The position numbers and the translations under genes are program-made. Shown one piece after another: positions 1 through 5,531 of a stretch of 6,216 nt of DNA. The DNA comes from CAYLNH01 sp964384625 (GTDB lineage: Bacteria; Verrucomicrobiota; Lentisphaeria; JABSQK01). The stretch's first letter is position 1, and each line of letters begins with the position of its first letter. Under the pieces are notes generated by a model. It saw only the letters and a program-made list of their open reading frames with translations. It searched no databases and had not been told where the DNA came from. The stretch spans positions 1 to 6,216 of the forward strand of contig CAYLNH010000352.1 in assembly GCA_964384625.1 (NCBI GenBank), in the 5' to 3' direction.

Positions 1-55
1 TCCACAGCGCCAGGCTGTGGTGTCTCGGAGTCGGATCCACAGCGCCAGGCTGTGG
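1..55. repeat. Two copies of a 20-bp hairpin palindrome joined by a 15-bp linker
   Basis: TCCACAGCGCCAGGCTGTGG occurs at 1-20 and again, identical, at 36-55. The linker TGTCTCGGAGTCGGA fills 21-35, so the repeating unit is 35 bp. Each palindrome has a 7-bp stem CCACAGC/GCTGTGG and a 5-base loop GCCAG. The array begins at the first base of the window and may continue upstream. The linker is itself repeated at 125-139, so it belongs to the unit and is not a variable spacer. The form suits a REP-like or other dispersed intergenic palindrome; its function is unknown. Confidence 0.9.
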
Positions 56-104
56 GATTGGGAGCGGGGGGCATTGGTGTGCTTGTAGGTTGCCTGAGGG
101 AAAC

Positions 105-139
105 TCCACAGCGCAGGGCTGTGGTGTCTCGGAGTCGGA
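105..139. repeat. Third copy of the 35-bp unit, with an altered loop
   Basis: The palindrome at 105-124 is TCCACAGCGCAGGGCTGTGG, followed by an exact copy of the 15-bp linker at 125-139. The two stem arms are unchanged and only the loop differs (GCAGG instead of GCCAG). This copy starts 69 bp after the second, close to two 35-bp periods, and bases 58-69 look like a degraded linker. The simplest reading is an array in which one unit between the second and third copies has decayed. Confidence 0.85.
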
Positions 140-173
140 CCCACACAGGATTGCTGGAGGTCTCGGAGCGACG
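140..173. repeat. Degenerate fourth copy of the 35-bp unit
   Basis: Directly after the third copy, bases 141-149 resemble the start of the palindrome (CCACACAGG for CCACAGCGC), and bases 160-168 match nine consecutive linker bases (GTCTCGGAG) at nearly the right phase. The second arm of the palindrome has been lost, so no hairpin can form here. Support rests mainly on the linker match and the phase. Confidence 0.5.
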
Positions 174-194
174 CTATGCACAAGCTCGTCCATA

Positions 195-227
195 TTCAGC
201 TATTCTGAAAAAAACTTCAGCTTTGCT
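195..227. promoter_or_regulatory. Candidate operator for the IclR-type regulator
   Basis: Bases 195-209 form an interrupted palindrome, TTCAG-CTATT-CTGAA. TTCAG recurs at 216-220, and the 12-mers at 195-206 and 216-227 match at 10 of 12 positions. They are 21 bp apart, about two helical turns, so proteins bound to both would lie on the same face of the DNA. IclR-family dimers bind short partly palindromic sites near their own promoters, and this lies 35-67 bp before the regulator's start codon. It is a positional and pattern inference. No convincing -35/-10 pair was found close by. Confidence 0.35.
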
Positions 228-261
228 CTTGACCGCAGCCGGGGCAGAGCTAGGTTGGGGT

Positions 262-1029
262 ATGGCTGAAACGAAACCAGTTCAATCGCTGCTGCGCGGC
301 ATCGATCTGCTGGAGCTGCTTACTGAAGCCCCCCAGGGCATGCGGCTGTCGGACATCGCGCAGACCATGGGGCTCAAGGCGCCGACGGTGCATAACCTGG
401 TCAAAACACTGGCCGGCCGGGGATTGATCGAGAAACGCAGCGGCAACCGCTACGTTGCCGGCGTCGCCCTGCTCGATCTTGCCGACCGCTTCCGGACCAA
501 CGCCCGTCAGCTCGCTGCCGAGGACGTTGTGCGCCGTCTGGCGCAGCACGACCTGCAGCCGGTGGTGAACTACACGATACCGTCCGGCAGCCGTCTGGCC
601 GTGCGCCTGCGCATGAGTCCGGATCGTCCACGGGTCATGCAGCGGCCGTCGAATCAGGACAACGGTCTATACGGCAGCGCCACCGGTCTGGCGTTCCTGG
701 CCTTCGCCGCGCCGGACCGCGTCCTGGCACTGCGGCAGGCGCATCCGTTTCATGAAGAGGGTATCCGTCTGTGGGAATCATGGGACGCTCTGGCGGCCTT
801 TCTGAGCGCCACCCGCAAGAACGGCGTGTCCGTCACGCCGTTCGCTGGGCAGGCAGCGTTGCGCGTTGCCGCGCCGGTGTTCGATCGCGACGGCGCCGCC
901 ACGTCCTTCATCGGCGTTTCGGTCGCGGCAGATCAGGCGACAACGAAGAGAGCGCAGAAGAGCATCATCACGGCGGTGCAGGCTGCTGCCGAAGAGCTCT
1001 CTCAACATCTCCAGGGCACGGGTATCTGA
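262..1029 (+). CDS. IclR-family transcriptional regulator
   Basis: The 255-residue product has the normal length and layout of an IclR regulator. An N-terminal winged helix-turn-helix spans about residues 7-67; the recognition-helix region is around 38-50 (GLKAPTVHNLVKTL) and the wing ends with RSGNRYVAG at 59-67. A linker helix follows, then a C-terminal effector-binding domain from about residue 85 to 250. The start at 262 was chosen because MAETKPVQSLLRGIDLLELL is the usual family beginning; reading further upstream would translate the repeat array. The ribosome site is weak (TAGG at 251-254). IclR proteins, including KdgR of pectin degraders, usually sense a sugar-acid intermediate. This gene sits 3 bp before the propeller gene, so it probably heads and controls the operon and may regulate itself. 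The ligand cannot be told from sequence. Confidence 0.93.
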   Translation: MAETKPVQSLLRGIDLLELLTEAPQGMRLSDIAQTMGLKAPTVHNLVKTLAGRGLIEKRSGNRYVAGVALLDLADRFRTNARQLAAEDVVRRLAQHDLQPVVNYTIPSGSRLAVRLRMSPDRPRVMQRPSNQDNGLYGSATGLAFLAFAAPDRVLALRQAHPFHEEGIRLWESWDALAAFLSATRKNGVSVTPFAGQAALRVAAPVFDRDGAATSFIGVSVAADQATTKRAQKSIITAVQAAAEELSQHLQGTGI

Positions 1030-1032
1030 ACC

Positions 1033-2268
1033 ATGGAACTGACTGCCGAGGCAATTTCCACGCCGGACCTCTGGACCTTGCACAGCTACTACACGCTTTG
1101 CCCCTGGGCGCCGGATGACAGTGGCCGCCTGCTGCTCTCGGGCGCCGACCGCGAAGCCGGAACCGGAGAGGTCCTGGTGCTGTCTGCCGCGGGTGAGATC
1201 GAGAATCGTATCGGCCCGATCCCGTTAACCGAGAGCTATTGGCACACGGGGTTCTGGCAGACCTGGGGCCCGGACGCGAAAAGCATCTACTACCAGGCCG
1301 GCACGCTGCGCGCACCGGTGATGGTCCGCCATGATCTGACGACCGGCACGGAGCTTCGCCTCGACGGTGGCATGCAGGGCGCTCCGCCGGACGGCGAACC
1401 CATAATCAGCGCGTTGATCGGCATGCTGTACGGCGCGGGTTACGGCACCCGGGTCTACAACCCGGAGCTCTTTCCGATCCCCGTGCAGCAGCGCGATGCG
1501 CATGGTCTGTTCGAATACGCCTTTGACCCGCCTTCCCGCAAGCTGATGCTGACTGTGCAGGAGGTCCTTGACCAACATCCGGAGCGCGAGCGACTGTTGG
1601 CGGCCGACGCCGAAACGGCCGCCCGGCTCGGCCCGGGCGAACGCCTGACCTTGATGCTGTATTGCCTGCGCTGGAACCGGCAGGGCACACGCTGTCTGTT
1701 CTTCTTCGGCAACCATTGCGTCGTGAAGGAACGCGGCGAACCGCGGATCGCGTATGTCATGACCGCCGATCGCGATTTCAGCGAAACGCATCTCGCGGTT
1801 GACATCTCCTTTGACCGCCGCGGCGTCCATTGGGGCTGGCAGGCCGATGGCGAACACCTCCTCGGCTATGGCCCGGATCCGGACGACGGCAAGGTCTGCC
1901 TGTGTGGTGTGCGCCATGACGGAACGGGCTGCCGCAAGTTGAGCAGTCACGCCAGTGGCGGGCACCCGAGCACATGTCCGGCGAACCCGCATCTGGTCGT
2001 TACAGACGAGAGCAGCATTCCCGGCCGCGTCGTCTTTATCGACACCCGAACGGACACGGAGATCGCCAGCTGCAGCCCCGGCCGCGTGTTCGGCCCGACG
2101 GAACCGCCGGGCCGGAATCCGTTTCGCGTCTGTCATCATCCGGTGTTTTCTTCGGATGGTCGGCAGGTACTCGTCAACACCATGAATGCCGGCGGCCACG
2201 AACCGCTGGCGCAGGCGGCGTTGATCGATGCGGCGCCGGTACTTGCGGCGATGGAGTCGGACGGATGA
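1033..2268 (+). CDS. Oligogalacturonate-lyase-like (PL22-like) beta-propeller protein
   Basis: The 411-residue product has no signal peptide and is built from repeated blade motifs: WAPDDSGRLLLSG near the start, then TWGPDAKSIYYQAG, LRWNRQGTRCLFFFGN, GWQADGEHLLGYG and HHPVFSSDGRQVLVNT near the end. This W/F-x-x-D-G pattern is typical of TolB/WD40-like propellers. Total length and the late His-rich blades resemble PL22 oligogalacturonate lyases, cytoplasmic enzymes that cleave short pectin fragments by beta-elimination using a metal held by histidines. Candidate site residues are H266 (in VHWGW), H306 and H311 (HASGGHP), and H368-H369; assigning them to the known lyase residues is inference. 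The reading frame begins 3 bp after the regulator and has no strong ribosome site, which suggests translational coupling. The downstream hydrolase gene, which would act on unsaturated products, supports a lyase role. A non-catalytic propeller or a different substrate remains possible. Confidence 0.65.
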   Translation: MELTAEAISTPDLWTLHSYYTLCPWAPDDSGRLLLSGADREAGTGEVLVLSAAGEIENRIGPIPLTESYWHTGFWQTWGPDAKSIYYQAGTLRAPVMVRHDLTTGTELRLDGGMQGAPPDGEPIISALIGMLYGAGYGTRVYNPELFPIPVQQRDAHGLFEYAFDPPSRKLMLTVQEVLDQHPERERLLAADAETAARLGPGERLTLMLYCLRWNRQGTRCLFFFGNHCVVKERGEPRIAYVMTADRDFSETHLAVDISFDRRGVHWGWQADGEHLLGYGPDPDDGKVCLCGVRHDGTGCRKLSSHASGGHPSTCPANPHLVVTDESSIPGRVVFIDTRTDTEIASCSPGRVFGPTEPPGRNPFRVCHHPVFSSDGRQVLVNTMNAGGHEPLAQAALIDAAPVLAAMESDG

Positions 2269-2873
2269 GTTTGTGGACGGTATTCGACGGCGGCTGCAGT
2301 CGTCCGGTATGCAATCATTGGCGGGAACGTCTGCTGTACCGCATCGGTCATTGGCTGGCGAACCGGCATCAGCGCGTTCACATCGGCGAAGGCTGCCTGA
2401 TCCACCCGGGCGCGAAGGTATGTCCGCGGCAGGGCGAAATTCACATCGGCGACCACACCATCATTGCCGAGGGCACCTGCATTCAGGGCAAAGTGTGGAT
2501 CGGCAGCAACTGCTCGGTACAGCGGAACGGCAATCTGGTTGGCTACGCCGCGACCGGGGCCGAGGAAGGCACGATCACGATTGGCGATGATACGCGAATT
2601 GCGGCGAACTGCATGATGATTGCGACCAACCACAACTTCAGCGATCCGGACGAGCTGATCCGGCTCCAGGGATCGACGCCCGGCTCCATCCAGATCGGCA
2701 GCGACGTGTGGCTTGGCGGCTATGTCAAGATCACCGCCGGCACGACGGTCGGCAACGGCGCGGTGCTCGGCATGGGATCGGTGGTGACCAGGGATATCCC
2801 GGCCTATGCCGTTGCCGTCGGCGTCCCGGCGAAAGTAATTCGTTCACGAAAGGATACCGATGACAACCATTGA
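2265..2873 (+). CDS. Hexapeptide-repeat O-acetyltransferase (LacA/WcaF type)
   Basis: The 202-residue product is a left-handed beta-helix acyltransferase. Hexapeptide turns run from about residue 45 to 185 (for example VHIGEGCLIHPGAKV, GEIHIGDHTIIAEGTCI, SIQIGSDVWLGGYVKI), and it ends in the signature GVPAKVIR. The likely catalytic histidine is H123 in ATNHNFSDP. Family members move acetyl from acetyl-CoA to a sugar hydroxyl in the cytoplasm, as trimers. The start overlaps the propeller stop by 4 bp (ATGA), which fixes the start and implies coupled translation; the frame stays open upstream, but that part translates propeller sequence in the wrong frame. Its end overlaps the hydrolase gene by 14 bp. 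In a catabolic operon it most resembles LacA in position and may acetylate non-metabolisable sugars; a role in envelope polysaccharide cannot be excluded. Confidence 0.88.
   Translation: MSLWTVFDGGCSRPVCNHWRERLLYRIGHWLANRHQRVHIGEGCLIHPGAKVCPRQGEIHIGDHTIIAEGTCIQGKVWIGSNCSVQRNGNLVGYAATGAEEGTITIGDDTRIAANCMMIATNHNFSDPDELIRLQGSTPGSIQIGSDVWLGGYVKITAGTTVGNGAVLGMGSVVTRDIPAYAVAVGVPAKVIRSRKDTDDNH
2849..2854 (+). promoter_or_regulatory. Ribosome binding site for the GH105-like hydrolase, inside the preceding gene
   Basis: AAAGGA lies 5 bases before the ATG at 2860, within the last codons of the acetyltransferase gene. It supports 2860 as the start and shows that the 14-bp gene overlap is real. Confidence 0.7.
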
Positions 2874-3900
2874 TCTGAAAGCAACAGCACTACAGTGCCT
2901 GACGAAGGCCGAGCAGACGCAGAATTTCGCGCACTACACGGGCATTCTGGCGATGCACGGCGCCGCCCGTCTGGCGCTGATCACCGGCGATGACGAACTG
3001 ATGGAGCGCGTGCGCGGGCACCTGCTGCCCTTTGCCGCCGGCGAAGTCGAGTTCCACGGCAATTTCACGAACTACTACTGCGGCGGCAACGGCGCGGCCT
3101 GGCTCTACCTCCACGGCCGTCTGCCGGAGGCCGAGAACGACATCCGCAAGCAGACCGAGAAGACCATGAAGGAGGCGCCCCGTGATCATTACGGCATCTT
3201 CAGTCATCCGCGGCATACGGAGCGCATCTGGATTGATGTTGCATTTGCCGTAACGCCGTTCCTGCTGTATGCCGGCCGGGCGTTCGAAGAAGACCGCTGC
3301 ATCGAGGAAGCCTGGCAGCAAACGGCGAAAATGGTGCGGCAATTCCGCGACCCGGAGAACGGCCTGCTGCACCAGGCGCGCGGCTTTAACGGCGCCGGCA
3401 ACTACAGCCAGGACCACTGGAGCCGCGGCAACGGCTGGGGCATCTTCGCGTTGGCCGAACTGGTCGACGGCCTGCCCGCCGACGACCCGCGACGGCCGGA
3501 CGCCGAAGAGATGTTCGTCGACCTCTGCGGGAATTGTCTGGCGGTGCAGGACGACGACGGCGTGTTCCATCAGGAGTTGACGGATGAAACGTCCTTTGTC
3601 GAGACCTCCGGCACCGGATTGATCCTGTACGCCTTCGGCGTCGGACTGGCACAGGACCTCCTTGGTGATGAATTCCGCAAAGCGCTGATCAAAGGGTTGC
3701 GCGGCTATCTGAGTTACATCGCCGTCGACGGTTCCGTGCACAACACCTGCCACGGCTGTTGTTGCCCGGGCAACGGCACGATCGATGATTACAAGAAGAT
3801 GGGATATCCGATGAATGATCCCCACGCGTTTGGTCCCGTGCTCTTCAGTTTTGCGCAGGCGATCGCGATTGGGATTGACACTATCGAACTTGATCAGTAA
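2860..3900 (+). CDS. Unsaturated uronyl hydrolase, GH105/GH88 family
   Basis: The 346-residue product is an all-helical (alpha/alpha)6-barrel glycosidase of the type seen in YteR and unsaturated glucuronyl hydrolases. Family marks in order: IWIDVAFAVTPFLLYAG with D126 as the likely catalytic acid, DHWSRGNGWG at 185-194, the ETSGTG segment at 248-253, and NDPHAFGPVLFSFAQ near the C-terminus. These enzymes hydrate the 4,5 double bond of the terminal unsaturated uronic acid left by a polysaccharide lyase, releasing a 4-deoxy-5-keto uronic acid. There is no signal peptide, so it should work on imported oligosaccharides. An unusual cysteine cluster, CHGCCCPG, occupies residues 297-304. The start has a good ribosome site and overlaps the upstream gene by 14 bp. 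The family is clear; the linkage and sugar (glucuronyl or galacturonyl, on which partner) cannot be read from sequence. Confidence 0.88.
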   Translation: MTTIDLKATALQCLTKAEQTQNFAHYTGILAMHGAARLALITGDDELMERVRGHLLPFAAGEVEFHGNFTNYYCGGNGAAWLYLHGRLPEAENDIRKQTEKTMKEAPRDHYGIFSHPRHTERIWIDVAFAVTPFLLYAGRAFEEDRCIEEAWQQTAKMVRQFRDPENGLLHQARGFNGAGNYSQDHWSRGNGWGIFALAELVDGLPADDPRRPDAEEMFVDLCGNCLAVQDDDGVFHQELTDETSFVETSGTGLILYAFGVGLAQDLLGDEFRKALIKGLRGYLSYIAVDGSVHNTCHGCCCPGNGTIDDYKKMGYPMNDPHAFGPVLFSFAQAIAIGIDTIELDQ

Positions 3901-3904
3901 GGAG
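3899..3904 (+). promoter_or_regulatory. Ribosome binding site that decides the short-chain dehydrogenase start
   Basis: AAGGAG overlaps the hydrolase stop codon TAA. It is only 1 base from the ATG at 3906 but 7 bases from the ATG at 3912, so the second ATG is the likely start. Confidence 0.75.
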
Positions 3905-3911
3905 AATGACA

Positions 3912-4625
3912 ATGGGTTCACTTGAAGGGAAAACAGTATTTCTGACGGGCGGCGGCAGCGGCATCGGCAAAGCCACGGCGAAGGCCCTCCTGGACGAGGA
4001 CGCCAATGTGTTCGTCCTGGAGTTTTCCGCCGACAACATCAAGACGACTGAAGCCGATCTCGGCTGCGATCGATTCGCCATGGTGCAGGGCGATGTTTCG
4101 GATGAAGCTGCCGTTACCCAGGCGTTCGCGCAGTGCGTGGAGTGTTTCGGCACGGTAGACATACTGTTGAACAACGCCGGCCTCGGAATCCCGACACCGG
4201 ACCTGGCCGAGACCGATCCGGCAACGTACGACAAGATGTTCGCGGTCAATGCCAGGGGCGTCTTTCTCTGCAACCGTGAAGCACTGAAAATCATGAAACC
4301 GAAGCAGTCCGGCCACATTGTCACACTGGTTTCCATGGGCGGCCAACGCACCAACGGCGTGGCTCCCTTGTATTGCGCCAGTAAGTTCGCCGCGCGCGGC
4401 ATCTCCATGGGCCTGGCCGATCAGGTGATCAAACAAGGCATCCGCGTCACGGAGATCAACCCCGGTCCGGTGAACAGTAACTACTGGGGCGACCGCGAAG
4501 TCCCGCGTGAGAAAATGCTGAACGTCGAGGACGTTGCCGGCGTCATCAGGTACGTCGTGACGCTGCCGCAGCACATGGTCATCCGCGAAGTCAACTTCGA
4601 CTCGATGGCGTGGCTTGGGAAGTGA
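3912..4625 (+). CDS. Short-chain dehydrogenase/reductase (classical SDR)
   Basis: The 237-residue product is a single-domain Rossmann oxidoreductase. The cofactor motif TGGGSGIG is at residues 12-19, NNAG at 87-90, the catalytic serine is S141, and Y154-C-A-S-K158 is the YxxxK pair, 13 residues after the serine as usual. E37 at the end of the second strand suggests NAD(H) over NADP(H), which is inference. The end (LPQHMVIREVNF) resembles YdfG-like and sugar-alcohol SDRs. Given the preceding uronyl hydrolase, a role reducing or oxidising a keto-sugar acid, as KduD does, is plausible, but no substrate signature is visible. The gene starts 11 bp after the hydrolase and is probably the last gene of the tightly packed group, since a 185-bp gap follows. 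Confidence 0.9.
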   Translation: MGSLEGKTVFLTGGGSGIGKATAKALLDEDANVFVLEFSADNIKTTEADLGCDRFAMVQGDVSDEAAVTQAFAQCVECFGTVDILLNNAGLGIPTPDLAETDPATYDKMFAVNARGVFLCNREALKIMKPKQSGHIVTLVSMGGQRTNGVAPLYCASKFAARGISMGLADQVIKQGIRVTEINPGPVNSNYWGDREVPREKMLNVEDVAGVIRYVVTLPQHMVIREVNFDSMAWLGK

Positions 4626-4698
4626 GGAAGAGTGGTCGGCATTCAGCGCCCCAATGAGTCTCCCACGCCGTGAGCGATTGAAAAGGCGCGAAATCCGG

Positions 4699-4758
4699 CT
4701 GTATCACAAGCATCCCTGCTTGTGTTCCGGGGCATGAGCAGGGATGCTCATGATACAG
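4699..4758. repeat. REPIN-like element: two inverted 20-bp palindromes within a 60-bp hairpin
   Basis: The 26-base arms at 4699-4724 and 4733-4758 pair over nearly their whole length (22 Watson-Crick pairs, 2 G-U, 2 mismatches) around the 8-base loop TTCCGGGG. Each arm is itself a perfect palindrome with an 8-bp stem and 4-base loop: CACAAGCA-TCCC-TGCTTGTG at 4705-4724 and CATGAGCA-GGGA-TGCTCATG at 4733-4752. The outer ends, CTGTATCA and TGATACAG, are exact inverted repeats. Two REP palindromes in inverted order is the definition of a REPIN. No T-run follows, so it is not a standard intrinsic terminator, though the RNA could stabilise or separate the messages on either side. No target duplication is evident. 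Confidence 0.85.
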
Positions 4759-4771
4759 AAGAGATATCGGA

Positions 4772-4804
4772 GACGAAGGTCAGGACAAAGGTTGAGACAA
4801 AGGT
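4772..4804 (+). repeat. Three direct repeats GAC(A/G)AAGGT at exact 12-bp spacing, leading into the RraA-like gene
   Basis: GACGAAGGT at 4772-4780, GACAAAGGT at 4784-4792 and GACAAAGGT at 4796-4804 begin exactly 12 bases apart. The AAAGG core of the last copy (4799-4803) is the ribosome binding site for the ATG at 4811 (7-base spacing). The earlier copies repeat the Shine-Dalgarno-like core without a start codon at the right distance. They could be ribosome standby sites, binding sites for a protein, or remains of slippage duplication. A TGA at 4793-4795, in the gene's frame, prevents translation from further upstream. Confidence 0.75.
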
Positions 4805-4810
4805 GTGATG

Positions 4811-5476
4811 ATGAATGACTACCCAATTTCGATTGCGGAAATGCGCGAGCGCTACTTGAAACTGTACTCGGGCGCGGTGAACGATGTGCTCCGGTTCACC
4901 TACAAGATGCACTCGACCTGTCTGCCGACGGAGTTTCGGCCGCTGCGCGAAGAGATGAAGATCGCCGGTCCGGCGTTTACCATCAAAGGCGGTCCTGACC
5001 TGACCAGTGAGGGCGAGTTCGAAATGCGCGCCGAGATGCTGGAGGACCTTTACGAAGATTGTGTCGTGGTTTGGGACTGCACCGGCGACACGCACACGGC
5101 GCAGTGGGGTGAAGTGATGACCATGGCCGCGGTTCGCGCGGGTTGTCGCGGGGCGATCGTCAACGGGATTCGCGATACCAGGCAGATCCTGGCGCGGGAC
5201 TTCCCGGTCCTGCATAAGTACACCTCGAACGCCGGCATGCTGGGACGGTTCCGGATGTACCACTATCAGAAGCCAATCCTGATTGGTGAAGTCGTGGTGA
5301 ACCCCGGTGACTGGATCTACGGCGACATCGACGGGGCCATGGCAATTCCACAGGAAATCGCGTATGACGTACTGGTGGCGGCCGAGGAGATCCTGAATAA
5401 GGAAGATGAAATCAAAGGCTGGGTCGAAGACGGCGTCAAACCGACCGACGTCGTTGCCCGCGGCGGCTACTTCTAA
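4811..5476 (+). CDS. RraA-like family protein (HMG aldolase / oxaloacetate decarboxylase fold)
   Basis: The 221-residue product matches the RraA-like superfamily, which includes 4-hydroxy-4-methyl-2-oxoglutarate aldolase and is often mislabelled as demethylmenaquinone methyltransferase. Visible marks are AGPAFTIKGG in the N-terminal part, WGEVMTMAAVRAG from W99, VNGIRDT at 117-123 with R121 and D122 as the probable substrate- and Mg-binding pair, and DIDGAMAIP later. The conserved R-D pair argues for an active metal-dependent carbon-carbon lyase rather than a pure RNase E regulator. Here it may cleave or decarboxylate a keto-acid formed from the sugar; the substrate is unknown. ATG 4811 was preferred over ATG 4808 and GTG 4805 because it is 7 bases from the AAAGG core. 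It stands apart from the upstream genes by 185 bp and may have its own promoter. Confidence 0.85.
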   Translation: MNDYPISIAEMRERYLKLYSGAVNDVLRFTYKMHSTCLPTEFRPLREEMKIAGPAFTIKGGPDLTSEGEFEMRAEMLEDLYEDCVVVWDCTGDTHTAQWGEVMTMAAVRAGCRGAIVNGIRDTRQILARDFPVLHKYTSNAGMLGRFRMYHYQKPILIGEVVVNPGDWIYGDIDGAMAIPQEIAYDVLVAAEEILNKEDEIKGWVEDGVKPTDVVARGGYF

Positions 5477-5479
5477 GAC

Positions 5480-5509
5480 ATTTTCGAGTGCGGATACCGC
5501 ACTCAAAAT
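5480..5509 (+). terminator. Strong intergenic hairpin, possible terminator or attenuator
   Basis: GAGTGCGG at 5486-5493 pairs perfectly with CCGCACTC at 5497-5504 around a 3-base ATA loop. The stem extends outward through ATTTT (5480-5484) and AAAAT (5505-5509), with C5485 bulged. The following bases (TCTCTCTATTT) are T-rich but not a clean U-tract, so termination would be partial at best. It starts 4 bases after the RraA-like stop codon and ends 12 bases before the next ribosome site, so it may tune expression between the two genes or protect the upstream message. Confidence 0.45.
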
Positions 5510-5521
5510 TCTCTCTATTTG

Positions 5522-5526
5522 AGGAG
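5522..5526 (+). promoter_or_regulatory. Ribosome binding site of the zinc dehydrogenase gene
   Basis: AGGAG, within GAGGAG, lies 5 bases before the ATG at 5532. It is among the best ribosome sites in the window and fixes the start, as no other nearby ATG is in frame. Confidence 0.8.
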
Positions 5527-5531
5527 ACGAG

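Noticed and set aside
1..139. A CRISPR array
   Set aside because: The segments between palindromes are identical 15-bp linkers or a degraded unit, not unique spacers, and there are only three good copies.
52..261. An in-frame 70-residue extension at the N-terminus of the IclR regulator
   Set aside because: It would translate the palindromic repeats and linker, has no similarity to the family, and the regulator already has a complete N-terminus from ATG 262.
1974..2264. A longer form of the acetyltransferase with 97 extra N-terminal residues
   Set aside because: The extra part is propeller-gene sequence read in another frame; the ATGA overlap at 2265 gives a normal start and family length.
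3906..3911. ATG at 3906 as the start of the short-chain dehydrogenase
   Set aside because: It is only one base from AAGGAG, too close for initiation; ATG 3912 has a 7-base spacing.
2890..3921. Long open frames on the minus strand, here and at about 1225-2199 and 4748-5647
   Set aside because: They are antisense to well-recognised genes, show no family motifs, and are expected where GC-rich codon use removes stops from the opposite strand.
4678..4707. A promoter (TTGAAA at 4678 with TATCAC at 4702) for the RraA-like gene
   Set aside because: The -10 match is only four of six, the spacing is 18, and the -10 lies inside the palindrome; too weak to list as a feature.
4699..4758. A standard Rho-independent terminator after the short-chain dehydrogenase
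   Set aside because: The stem is strong but is followed by AAGAGATATCGG with no T-run, and its double-palindrome design fits a REPIN better.
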